Assembly (NCBI GenBank): GCA_021228405.1
Contig: JAJQRF010000001.1
Coordinates: forward strand, 496,001-560,000
DNA from: Pyrinomonadaceae bacterium
GTDB taxonomy: Bacteria; Acidobacteriota; Blastocatellia; Pyrinomonadales; Pyrinomonadaceae
Direction of reading: 5' to 3'
DNA length: 64,000 bases
Shown here piece by piece: positions 9,174 to 18,300 of the stretch. A model generated the notes under the pieces. It saw only the letters and a program-made list of their open reading frames with translations. It was not told where the DNA came from and made no database searches. The position numbers were made by a program, and so were the translations under genes. Positions within the stretch are counted from its first letter, which is position 1; each line of letters opens with the position of its first letter.

Positions 9174-10196
9174 TTAACTATTTAATAATTGCCACTGAAG
9201 GCGCGAATATTTGGTAAATTGCTGTAAATTATTGCTCGATGAAACGTTTGAAAAGTCAAACTTTCCGAAACTGTGCCGCTTTAAGCCGAAAGAATCCTTT
9301 CTTGATTCGATCTCCCAGACATTTCCCAGAATTTCTCTGACCGATAAATAATCATCAACCGTTTTCGCCTGCGGTGCAAATTCCTGAAATTTTACGGCAA
9401 GACGTTTCATATTTTCTACGGCAAGCATCGTCTTTTCCGCTCCCAAACACGAGAAATCGAAGCCTTTCGACAAAATCCTGAAACCTGTCGAATCTTGTCT
9501 GCCGTAAATATCGATGAGCATTTCGTCCGAAGCGGTTTCGCTCGCATCGAGAATTTTGCGCTCGCCTTTTTTCCGTTTTTCGATCGATTCGGTCTTTTTC
9601 TCAAAAACCGCACCGCTCACGATCAAAGCCAAATCTTCGCGCGAAATTTCAAAGATTTCGTCCTGATTGAAAAGTATCAAAATCAATTTATCGTCCGAAA
9701 ACTCGATGCCGCGCAGTCTTTTCAGGCTTTTTTCCGATGCCAGAACTTCGTCGGCGACAATGATCGTTTCCAAACCGTAACGATGCAGAATTTTCCTGAC
9801 CACTTCGGCTTCGTTTTGCGTTTCGACACGCGCCACGGGCACGCTTTTCCCGGCTTCGATTATTTTTTGGACAATCCCGCTTTCAAATCCGATATTTTTC
9901 GAGATTTCCGTCGTGTTCAGTTCGCTGAAATTTGTCGAAGCGGGTTGAATTATCAAATTGAATCCTTTTTCCCAGAGTTCGAGTTTTCGCAGAACGGGTT
10001 TAACGAGCCCGGCTTGTTCGTTGGAAAGTTTAAGATCGGCGGCGCAATAGAAGCATTTCAGACGATTGGGCGGATTGTTTCGGCGGCATTTTTCGCAGAG
10101 AATCATTTCCTCGGGTTTGAAGGCGATATTTTCCGTCTGCACGGGCAAATCTTTGAGCCATTCGTCTTGATTTATTTTTTCTTCGGGTTCCTGCAT
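9174..10196 (-). CDS. Zinc-finger protein of unknown function
   Basis: A 340-residue soluble protein. A four-cysteine zinc finger is present at about residues 33-55 (CEKCRRNNPPNRLKCFYCAA). The spacing resembles RanBP2-type fingers or a short ribbon that inserts in place of other tRNA or protein contacts. The rest is mixed alpha/beta without a recognised catalytic motif; residues about 60-200 include two possible repeats of a small ferredoxin-like unit (WEKGFNLIIQPA, RVETQNEAEVVRKILHR). The function is unknown. It is the first gene of a minus-strand group with the small zinc-ribbon membrane protein and rlmB. Confidence 0.8.
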   Translation of the reverse strand: MQEPEEKINQDEWLKDLPVQTENIAFKPEEMILCEKCRRNNPPNRLKCFYCAADLKLSNEQAGLVKPVLRKLELWEKGFNLIIQPASTNFSELNTTEISKNIGFESGIVQKIIEAGKSVPVARVETQNEAEVVRKILHRYGLETIIVADEVLASEKSLKRLRGIEFSDDKLILILFNQDEIFEISREDLALIVSGAVFEKKTESIEKRKKGERKILDASETASDEMLIDIYGRQDSTGFRILSKGFDFSCLGAEKTMLAVENMKRLAVKFQEFAPQAKTVDDYLSVREILGNVWEIESRKDSFGLKRHSFGKFDFSNVSSSNNLQQFTKYSRLQWQLLNS

Positions 10197-10494
10197 AACT
10201 TTTTGATTATACGCTGAAATGTTATCATTTAGTTAAACAATTTGCTTGACCGCAAGGTATTCGGAAAGGCAAACTATTATCGGTTGAATTGGCAAAAACC
10301 GGATCGGAACATTTAACGGAAATCCATTTTTAATATTTTATTTCCAGTAAACAAAGGTATTTTATAAAACAATAATCGATTGTAATTATAAACTTAGCCG
10401 TATTTTTAATTAAACTTTAACCTTCTTTCGTTTCATTTTCCGTCTTTTTACTGCCAAGACCCGACCGTAAATTTTACCAAAGGGTTTACATAAA
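10197..10494. other. Intergenic region between divergent genes
   Basis: About 300 bases, AT-rich, between the divergent zinc-finger and NYN genes. It must hold both promoters, but I could not place a convincing -35/-10 pair. No repeat, hairpin or small gene was seen. Confidence 0.5.
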
Positions 10495-11211
10495 ATGCAG
10501 TTTGATACGACGACTAGTTCATCTTGGCAGTTTGGACATCGCGGGCGTGTGGCTGTCTTTATCGACGGCAATAATCTGTTTCACGCGGCGCGTTTTCACA
10601 ACATAGACATTGATTACAACAAACTTCTGCGCGTTCTTTTGGGCGACGGTCGTTTGCTTCGGGCTTTTTTTTACACGGGCGTTGACGCGGGCGCAGAACG
10701 TCAGCAAGGCTTTCTCTTATGGATGCGCCGCAACGGTTTCCGCGTCGTACAAAAGGAACTGAAAACCTTTTACGACGGAACGCGCAAGGCAAATCTCGAC
10801 GTTGAAATCGCGGTCGATATGCTCAGTTTGGCAGGACGCTACGACACGGCGGTGCTCGTTTCAGGCGATGAAGATTTCGTTTACGCGATAAATGCCGTAG
10901 CGTATAAGGGTTGCCGCGTCGAAGTTGCGGGATTTCGCTCTAATACCGCGCCGCGCTTGATCGACGTAGCCGATTTCTTTATCGATCTCGGCGATATTGC
11001 GGAATTGATCCGTAAAGATATGACGCAAACCGGCGATTACGACATTCCGTCGTTTATTCCGCCCGAAGAGATGCCGCCGCCTGAAATCATACGCGGCGGC
11101 GGAAACGATAATTTTCCGAGAATTCCGCCGAAAGTTCCGTTTGACACGGCTTTTACGGAAGAAGAAACCGACGATTACAACGATCTGATCAGAGTGACCG
11201 ACGAACGATGA
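10495..11211 (+). CDS. NYN-domain (LabA/DUF88-like) putative ribonuclease
   Basis: A 238-residue protein with an NYN domain of the PIN-like nuclease fold at about residues 18-170. The expected acidic positions are present: FIDGNNLF (about 22-29), LDVEIAVDML (about 100-109) and SGDEDFVYAI (about 122-131), followed by GCRVEVAGF. NYN proteins of this group are metal-dependent RNases or RNA-binding proteins. The C-terminal 60 residues are acidic, Pro-rich and probably disordered. The stop overlaps the start of the next gene (ATGA), so translation of the two is coupled. Confidence 0.9.
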   Translation: MQFDTTTSSSWQFGHRGRVAVFIDGNNLFHAARFHNIDIDYNKLLRVLLGDGRLLRAFFYTGVDAGAERQQGFLLWMRRNGFRVVQKELKTFYDGTRKANLDVEIAVDMLSLAGRYDTAVLVSGDEDFVYAINAVAYKGCRVEVAGFRSNTAPRLIDVADFFIDLGDIAELIRKDMTQTGDYDIPSFIPPEEMPPPEIIRGGGNDNFPRIPPKVPFDTAFTEEETDDYNDLIRVTDER

Positions 11212-11582
11212 AAATTTTTACCGTTCAGGAAGCCAATGCGCTTTTGCCGATAATTGTTCCGAAACTGCGAACGTTAAAAAATCGTTACGCCCTCATCAAT
11301 TCGATGCGCCATTCCGCAAAAGCGGCGGCGGTCGCGTCCGAATTCGGCGGAGGTATGGAGGGCGGGTCAAATTATGTCCGGAATCTTTACGAGATCGGTA
11401 GAATCACGACCGAACTGAACGATCTCGGTATCCAATTAAAAGATTACACTCGCGGGCTGATCGATTTTCCCTCTCTCAGAGAAGGACGGATAGTTTTGCT
11501 GTGTTGGCAATTGGGCGAAAACGAGCAAATAGAATGGTGGCACGAACAAGACGGCGGTTTTGCGGGAAGAAAACCTTTGTAA
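11208..11582 (+). CDS. DUF2203 family protein
   Basis: A 124-residue soluble protein. It starts with KIFTVQEANALLPIIVPKL, a long helical centre follows, and it ends with GRIVLLCWQLGENEQIEWWH and a Gly/Lys tail. This is the characteristic pattern of DUF2203, whose members often sit beside other housekeeping genes and have no assigned function. The start overlaps the NYN gene by 4 bases, which suggests related roles or at least coordinated translation. Confidence 0.88.
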   Translation: MKIFTVQEANALLPIIVPKLRTLKNRYALINSMRHSAKAAAVASEFGGGMEGGSNYVRNLYEIGRITTELNDLGIQLKDYTRGLIDFPSLREGRIVLLCWQLGENEQIEWWHEQDGGFAGRKPL

Positions 11583-11660
11583 TCTATTATTTCCACAGGC
11601 TGAAATATCTTTTTTGAAGTCCTAAAATCAAAAAAGTTTAAATTTCGCTTAAATTTACTA

Positions 11661-11690
11661 TTGACGACTTAAAGTAACTTCTGATAAGAT
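11661..11690 (+). promoter_or_regulatory. Putative sigma-70-type promoter
   Basis: TTGACG (11661-11666) and TAAGAT (11685-11690) are separated by 18 bases, about 80 bases upstream of the RDD protein start. This is a visual match only. Confidence 0.35.
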
Positions 11691-11771
11691 TTCCACAGTT
11701 TTGTTCAAATCGTTTGGATATTCCTTAAAAAACTCGCAGAAAGACTTTCAGCATTATAATCTTTAACAATT

Positions 11772-13109
11772 ATGAATTGCCCTGTTTGTAATAAAACTTT
11801 AGCAACTACATTGTCAATTTGCCCCGGCTGCGGTGCGATGATGAACGATTCCGTCCGTGAAGAATTAGAAGTAAAATCAGCCCCTTTGGTTAAACCCGTA
11901 AATTTTGAACCGCCAGGAGCATCTTTGATGTCCAACAGTAAGCCGAATCAAATTAAACTTTCCGAGCCGAAGCCCTTGTTGCTTGCCAAACCGAAAACGG
12001 CAGATTTACCGCCGATTTTACCGTCTGCCGTTGCCGAAGCCAAACCGGAACCGGCGCACACGCTGGTTGAATTTCAAAGTAAAAATTCGACGCTTCCCGA
12101 TTGGCGTTTGAAAATGCAGAACGCCGTTCGCCAGAGAATCGAAACCAAAAATACCGAAACGCCGATCCCGGCACCGACCTTACGGCGCAAACAAGCCCCG
12201 ATAAGCGGTGCGAATGCGTTAAAGGTCGAAATGATCGAGGAAGAACCGAAACCTTTTCTCGAAAACGACAAGGTTGCGGCGGCTTTAAGACGCATCGAAT
12301 TATCGCGCCGGACTTTTCTGGTCGAAGAAAAACCCGAAATTGCGAATCAAGAAATTCACACGTCGGACAGCAAGAATTACCCGTTTTATATCGCGGCGCG
12401 GACAAATGAACCGCCCGTCAAAGCGCAACCGGCAAAAGCGACGGTGAATCCTTCGCCGAAGCCGAAACTCGTTCCGCAAGCCAGAAACGCGAACGGCGAT
12501 CTCGATACGAATAAGCTTCCGCAATTGCAGAAACCCGCGACGATCGTTTCAAGTTTCGACAAGCCTTTGACAATGCCGATGCCGCCGGAACTTCTCGAAA
12601 CGAAAGCGGAAGAAACTGCCGACATTCACAAAACGAAGGAAGCGGTAATCGAAGAAAATATTATCGCCGTCGAGGAAACGGAAGTCGAAGAAATTGAGGA
12701 CATTGCACCGTTTGCGATGCGTTTCAACGCCGGAATTTTCGACGTTCTGATCGGTTCCTTCGTCAGTTTGATCCTGCTTGCCCCGTTTATGATTTCCGGC
12801 ACGGGAAGCTGGTTTACATTTACCGGACTTTTGGCTTTTCTCGCTGTCACGTCGGTCGTGATGTTCATTTATATGACGACCGCGATCGGAACGTTCGGTA
12901 AAACTCTGGGAATGCGGCTTTTCTCGCTCGAACTCGTGGACATCGAAGAAAACGAATATCCGACTTTTCATCAAGCCGCGGTCAGTTCGTCGGTTTATCT
13001 TTTGTCGCTTGCTTTCGGCGGTCTGGGTTTTCTGACGATTCTGTTCAATGAAGAAAAACGTGCCGTTCACGATATTGTTTCAAACACGATCGTCGTCAAG
13101 GAAGACTGA
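11772..13109 (+). CDS. RDD family membrane protein with N-terminal zinc ribbon
   Basis: A 445-residue protein in three parts. Residues 1-20 form a zinc ribbon (CPVC, CPGC). Residues about 30-310 are a long polar Pro/Lys/Glu-rich region that is probably disordered. Residues about 315-440 form an RDD domain with three or four membrane segments, including FAMRFNAGIFDVLIGSF, GTFGKTLGMRLFSLELVD and AVHDIVSNTIVV. RDD domains carry conserved Arg and Asp residues in membrane helices; some act as Na+ or Li+/H+ transporters, but most are uncharacterised. It probably has its own promoter (11661-11690) and terminator (13141-13174). Confidence 0.88.
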   Translation: MNCPVCNKTLATTLSICPGCGAMMNDSVREELEVKSAPLVKPVNFEPPGASLMSNSKPNQIKLSEPKPLLLAKPKTADLPPILPSAVAEAKPEPAHTLVEFQSKNSTLPDWRLKMQNAVRQRIETKNTETPIPAPTLRRKQAPISGANALKVEMIEEEPKPFLENDKVAAALRRIELSRRTFLVEEKPEIANQEIHTSDSKNYPFYIAARTNEPPVKAQPAKATVNPSPKPKLVPQARNANGDLDTNKLPQLQKPATIVSSFDKPLTMPMPPELLETKAEETADIHKTKEAVIEENIIAVEETEVEEIEDIAPFAMRFNAGIFDVLIGSFVSLILLAPFMISGTGSWFTFTGLLAFLAVTSVVMFIYMTTAIGTFGKTLGMRLFSLELVDIEENEYPTFHQAAVSSSVYLLSLAFGGLGFLTILFNEEKRAVHDIVSNTIVVKED

Positions 13110-13110
13110 G

Positions 13111-13145
13111 AAAGTAAAAGTTAAACATTAAAAATTAAAAGTTCA
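13111..13145. repeat. Heptamer array (NNNTTAA-type)
   Basis: Units AAAGTAA, AAGTTAA, ACATTAA, AAATTAA and AAGTTCA follow the RDD gene stop directly and run into the terminator stem. The units are degenerate, but the period of 7 is clear. Confidence 0.6.
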
Positions 13146-13174
13146 GAGTTGTGAAATTGCTCTGAACTTTTTTT
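13141..13174 (+). terminator. Rho-independent terminator
   Basis: GTTCAGAG pairs with CTCTGAAC around an 11-base loop and is followed by seven T residues. It terminates the RDD protein gene. Confidence 0.85.
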
Positions 13175-13181
13175 ATTTAAT

Positions 13182-13216
13182 CGGACTTTGGACTTTGGAC
13201 TTTGGACTATAGACTA
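13182..13216. repeat. Heptamer array (TTTGGAC-type)
   Basis: Five units CGGACTT, TGGACTT, TGGACTT, TGGACTA and TAGACTA lie directly before rqcH. They overlap the upstream TTG start candidate at 13202. Confidence 0.8.
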
Positions 13217-13222
13217 TTTCCT

Positions 13223-14671
13223 GTGAACGAATTAACACTCGAAAAAATCAGAGCGGAAATCGAAAATGAACTGGTCGGAAAAAAATTCGGCAAGATATTT
13301 CCGCTTTCAAGATTGCAATTGGCGATAGATTTCCGCGCCCCGAACGCCAAATTTCTTTTCATCAGCCTTGAGCCTTCCGCGCCGCGAGTTTACCTGATAA
13401 ACCGCCGTCTGCGCGATCTCGAAAAACTTTCGCTGAATCCTTCCGCCTTAGTGATGATTTTGCGAAAACGTCTTTCAAATGCCGTCTTGCAAGCGGTCGA
13501 AAAGTTTGCGGACGAAAGAATTTTGCGTTTCTCATTTATCAATCAAAACGACCTCGGCGAAACCGAACATTATTCGATAATCGTTCAAATCACGGGTCGT
13601 TCGGCAAATCTTTTCCTGCTTGACAATAAAGATTTTGTGATCGATGCGATTCGCGAAACGAACGGAAACGGGCAGGAAATAGGCACGAAATATGCGCCGC
13701 CTGTCAGAGAAAACGAAAGCAGAAAAGCAGTCGAAGAAAGGATTTTTCCGCAAGACGGTTTTCAAAATTTGTCCGAGGCTTTGGATCATTTTTATCTTGA
13801 AAAGGAAGCCGAACGCGATTTTTTGCAGAAAACAAAATCCGCGCAATCGAAATTAAAACAGGAAATCTCAAAGCGTGAGAAACTTGCGAAAAAACTTGAA
13901 AACGACCTTCAAAATCACGGTGAAGCGGAAAAATGGAAACGTTTCGGCGACCTGATTCTGGCGAATCTGGCGGACGCGATTCGCGAGGAAAATAAAGTTT
14001 TGGTGATCGATTATTTCGATGAAAATGTTCCGACGCTCGAAATCGAAGTCGACGAAAACGATTCGCTCACCGAAGCGGCGGAAAAATTTTTCAAACGTTA
14101 CACGAAAGCGCGAAATGCAAAGGAAGAGATCACAAAACGGCTTGGAATTCTTCAAAGCGAACTTGCGGAATTAAAAGTCGGATCGGAAAGATTGAATCGG
14201 GCAATCGAAGCAAAGGACGAGGATATTTTAGCCGAATTCGTCGAAACGAAGAACGAAAAAACGCCGACGAGATCGAAGGAAAAAACTGCGGACAATTTCA
14301 AGGGCGCGCGCCGTTTCATATCGAGCGAAGGTTATGAGATTTTAGTCGGCAAAGGCGCAAAGGATAATGATTTTCTCACATTTCGGATCGCTAAATCTTT
14401 AGATACGTGGCTTCACGCCGCCGATTATCCGGGTTCGCACGTCGTCGTTCGCAACCCGAATCGTCAGGAAATCCCGCAGAAAACTTTGCTCGAAGCCGCG
14501 CAATTAGCGGCATTTTACAGCCACGCAAGGCAACAGCCGAAAGTCGCCGTTCATTACACGCAGAAAAAATTTGTGAATAAACCAAAAGGTTCAAATCTGG
14601 GATTGGTGAGTTTGTCGAGCTTCAAAACGATTCTGGTCGAACCGAAGATCGAAATAGAAATGGAAACTTAA
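13223..14671 (+). CDS. rqcH: RqcH/NFACT family ribosome quality control protein
   Basis: About 482 residues. An NFACT-N domain (ELTLEKIRAEIENELVGKKF and LQLAIDFRAPNAKFLF) is followed by a long coiled coil (about residues 195-340) and an NFACT-R domain near the C-terminus. The latter has the signature ISSEGYEILVGKGAKDNDFL, DTWLHAADYPGSHVVVRNP and ARQQPKVAVHYTQKKFVNKP. RqcH binds obstructed 50S subunits and recruits tRNA-Ala to add C-terminal alanine tails that mark stalled chains for degradation. I prefer GTG 13223 because NFACT proteins begin near ELTLEKI; a TTG at 13202 is in frame but lies within the heptamer repeat. Older annotations call this a fibronectin-binding protein. Confidence 0.93.
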   Translation: MNELTLEKIRAEIENELVGKKFGKIFPLSRLQLAIDFRAPNAKFLFISLEPSAPRVYLINRRLRDLEKLSLNPSALVMILRKRLSNAVLQAVEKFADERILRFSFINQNDLGETEHYSIIVQITGRSANLFLLDNKDFVIDAIRETNGNGQEIGTKYAPPVRENESRKAVEERIFPQDGFQNLSEALDHFYLEKEAERDFLQKTKSAQSKLKQEISKREKLAKKLENDLQNHGEAEKWKRFGDLILANLADAIREENKVLVIDYFDENVPTLEIEVDENDSLTEAAEKFFKRYTKARNAKEEITKRLGILQSELAELKVGSERLNRAIEAKDEDILAEFVETKNEKTPTRSKEKTADNFKGARRFISSEGYEILVGKGAKDNDFLTFRIAKSLDTWLHAADYPGSHVVVRNPNRQEIPQKTLLEAAQLAAFYSHARQQPKVAVHYTQKKFVNKPKGSNLGLVSLSSFKTILVEPKIEIEMET

Positions 14672-14762
14672 GTGGAAAATGGAAAACGGAAAGTGAAAAA
14701 GTAAGGTTTGAATTGTTTTAAGAGCCAACATTCCTTATTTTCCGTTTTCAGTTTTCAGTTAT
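14671..14762. repeat. Inverted pair of heptamer arrays
   Basis: The left arm AGTGGAA, AATGGAA, AACGGAA and AGTGAAA (14671-14698) faces the right arm CCGTTTT, CAGTTTT and CAGTTAT (14742-14762). The arms can pair between the convergent rqcH and TlpA-like genes, and the stop codon of the latter lies in the last unit. It may act as a bidirectional terminator. Confidence 0.65.
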
Positions 14763-15373
14763 TCCGCAACTACTTTTTCGACGTTTTCTCTTAATTGAAG
14801 TTGCACTTTGCGGCTTCCGCCGGTAAAGATTCCGCGCAGATGTCCTTCGCGGTCGATCAGGAAACTTTGCGGAATTCCGTTGAATTTGCTGACTTTTAGG
14901 AGTTCGCGGTAAAGATTTTCGTCTGCCCACGCGATTTCATAGTTGAGCTTCATTTCTTCGACAAAAGGCTTGATCTGCGCTTCGGTTTCGTCGTCAACGT
15001 TCAGACCGATGATCTTGAATCCTTTGTCCTTCAGTTCGCTTTCGAGCGCGACCAATTCGGGCATTTCAGCGCGGCAAGGTCCGCACCAGGTCGCCCATAG
15101 ATTCAGCAAGACAACTGTTCCTTTCAAGTCGTTGACCTTGAAAACGCTGTTGTCCAAACGCTTAACTTCCGCCTGCAAAACTCCCGCCGGTGCCGGCGGA
15201 TATTCGGAAGATTTACTCGTTTTTCCCGCCGGCGAATTTGCGTTCGATGTTTGAGCATTATTTTCGGCAACGTCCATTTTTTGCGAATTCGTCTTTGTTT
15301 CGCACCCCGTCAAGCCTGAAAAGATAATTGCCGCAAAAAGAAATAGCCCGATATTTTGTAAAAATTGCTTCAT
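14759..15373 (-). CDS. TlpA-like thioredoxin-fold lipoprotein
   Basis: 204 residues from ATG 15373; the frame is open further upstream but overlaps the preceding gene. A lipoprotein signal peptide (FLFAAIIFSGLTGCETK, lipobox LTGC) is followed by a short polar linker and a redoxin/AhpC-TSA domain with the active-site motif WATWCGPCRAEMPEL. The late conserved NGIPQSFLIDREGHL contains the cis-proline. It should act as a membrane-tethered extracytoplasmic thiol-disulfide reductase, for example in cytochrome c maturation. The substrate is unknown. It starts 5 bases after the FHA-ABC gene and is probably cotranscribed with it. Confidence 0.92.
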   Translation of the reverse strand: MKQFLQNIGLFLFAAIIFSGLTGCETKTNSQKMDVAENNAQTSNANSPAGKTSKSSEYPPAPAGVLQAEVKRLDNSVFKVNDLKGTVVLLNLWATWCGPCRAEMPELVALESELKDKGFKIIGLNVDDETEAQIKPFVEEMKLNYEIAWADENLYRELLKVSKFNGIPQSFLIDREGHLRGIFTGGSRKVQLQLRENVEKVVAE

Positions 15374-15378
15374 AAAAA

Positions 15379-18300
15379 TTAACCGACATCCTGCAATCGC
15401 AAAATGATGAGCGTTGCAATGACCAATATAAAAAACATTAGCATTAAAACTAACTGATTCAAAATCTCGTGCATCCACGGATGCAAAAACGTCACATAAT
15501 TGCTCAAATTTTCGGGAATTTTGACCGCTTCGGCGATCTTCGGAGGTTCGTCCAACTTCGGCGCGGAAGCATTTTGCCCGTTGCGCACGTTGTCCGAAAA
15601 TTCTTCCACTTTCTTCTCCGAATCCTTTCTATAATCGTCTAAATCCCGTTTCGCGTCGGCGATTATGCGGTCGTTTTCGGATTCGATAAACTTGTAAAGC
15701 CCTGAACCTCTGGTCTTTCCGTTCGGGTCTGCGCCTTCTTTTTCGAGCGTGTCGAGCGTCGAAAAACGCTTCATCGTATCGAAAGACCACGCCGCCGGCA
15801 TCGCCAGACTGATGACTTTATTCATTCCCGACGGAACACCGACCAAACCCGAAAAAAGAATCTGCGGGATCAATATCAAAGGAACCAAACTGGTCGCCAT
15901 TTCCGAAGTTTTCACGAGCGCGGAAATCAACAAACCGAGCGCGATGCCGACCCCAGCCGTCAAAAGCATCGCCCAAAACTGCGGAATTCCGAGCAATTCG
16001 CCCGGCATCGGCATCAAGCCGACAAGATCGAGCAATTTCAAAGGAACAAACAGCAAAATACATTGGATGCCGACAATTATTCCGAGAACGAATAATTTTG
16101 AAGCAAGATACGGAAGGATGCCGAGGTTGACCATTCGCTCGCGTTTGTAGACGGCATTTTCGCGAATGATCTCACGCGCCGAAACAGACGTGCCGAACCA
16201 AACCGCGACGAGCGATAAAACGAAATAGACAAAATCGCGCGGCTGATTTGCGCCCATCACGAAAAACGTCAGAACGGCGATGATCGGGGCTTGCGCGAAA
16301 AGAATGAAAAGATTCAGCTTGTCTTTGAAAAGAACTTCCGCGTAACGGCGCGAAAGCGTCAGAAATTGACGAACTGCGCCGAAAATCCCGAGCCTTCGTT
16401 TCTTCTGCACGCCCGCGCTCTGAACTTTGCCGAGTTCCTTCAAAGGTTCGTAAACGTTCTGGCGGTATTGCGGCGTATTCGTAAATTTCTGTTTCCATTC
16501 TTCCGCCGTCTGTTCGGTGATCTGCTGGCGGTTCGCGTTCGAGCTTTGATTAATTTTCTGCTCGATCGGCTCTTCGAGTTTGTCGTAAAGTTCCTTGAAA
16601 CTTTTCGCGTTCAGATGCTTCAGGGCTTCGTCGGGTGTTCCGTAAAACGCGAGTTTTCCGCGCATCAGCACGACGATCTTATCGAAAAGTTTGACGTTTT
16701 CCATCGCGTGCGTCGTCAAGATCACGGTTCTGCCCGATTCGGCGATCTGGCGGAAAAGTTTCATAATCTTTTCTTCCGTCGCCGGATCGAGTCCCGAGGT
16801 CGGTTCGTCCAGAAAGATCACGGACGGTTTTGTAATAAGTTCGACCGCGATCGAAACACGTTTGCGCTGTCCGCCCGAAAGCTGGTTGATCGGGACGTTT
16901 TTGCGTTCGGTCAACCCCGTCACGTCCAACACTTCTTCGATGATCTGATTTATCTCCTTAGAAGAAACGTCGCGTGAAAGACGGAGTTTCGCCACGTAGT
17001 AAAGCGTTCGGTAAACGGTCAGCTCGCGGTGAATGATGTCGTCCTGCGGAACGTAGCCGATGGATTGTTTGAGCGCGTCGAGATTTTGGTAAAGGTCGAG
17101 ATTATTTATCAAAACACTGCCCGACGAAGCCGGACGCATCCCGTTGAGCGCGTCCATAAACGTCGATTTTCCTGCGCCCGACGGTCCGAGAAGCCCGATA
17201 AATTCGTTCGGCTGAATCGACAGCGAAACGTTGTCGAGCAAGCGGATTTTCCCGCCGCCCGCCCGATTTTTTACGTCTTTGGTAATGTTTACCGAATCGA
17301 TGCGCGTTTTCGAGCGCGTATCGAAAACACCGATGTTTCCGCTCGTGTCGATCTGAATGAGAAACGAACCGATCTGCACCGCATCGCCCGGCGTGATCGC
17401 CGATTTTGAAAGGCGGTTGCCGTTGACGTAAACGCCGTTCGTCGAGCCTAAATCCTCGACGGCGATCCCCGAATTCGTGCGCGTGATGCGTGCGTGACGG
17501 TTTGAAATCTGCAAACCGTCGAGGCTGATGTCGTTTTTCTCGTCGCGTCCGATGGTCAATTCCTTTTTGTCGCCGAACGCGAGCGACATTAAAAGCTGAG
17601 GCTTTGCCGATTCGTCCGTGCGGCGTTTTCCCGAAATATTCCCGAGATTTATCGCCATCGTTTTGGAACCGATCCCGGCGTGATTTTCGGGCAGATTTCC
17701 GAGCTGACCGAGCGCGATCGAACGTTGTCCCGCCAGACTCGCGCCTTTCGGCGCAACCCGTGCCGGCGAATCGAACAGCAGAACGGGTCCGCCCATTCCG
17801 AGTTCGATCTTATCGCCGTGATAAAGCGGTGTCGGCGCGGAAATTCGTTGTTCGTTGACCAGCGTTCCGTTGAAACTGCCGTTGTCATACAGCACGAAAC
17901 TGCCGTTTTCCTGCCTGATCTCCGCGTGTTTGCGCGAAACCATCACGGCTGTCGATTCGATCACGACATCGCAATGAGTTTCGCGTCCGAGCCAGAAATT
18001 GTTTTTCTGAATCTTGATCGGCGGTTGGTTGCGGTCGATAAATTCAAGCTGTGGAACTTCGTTCTTGTGCGACGGGTGAAGCTGGCTGTTCGATTTCGGC
18101 GTGGTGTCGAAAGTCGGGATCGGCGGCTTCGGCGATTTCGGCTGATTGATTGGCTGAAACGGCGGAATTTTCGGTTCGGCGACGGGCTGAAAGTCAGACT
18201 GTGCCGAATTCTGTTTTTGTTGAAAATTATAGCCCGATTCGGTTACTTCAAACCAAACAACCCGAAAAATCGGACCGTTGATGCCGAATTGCAGAGTACT

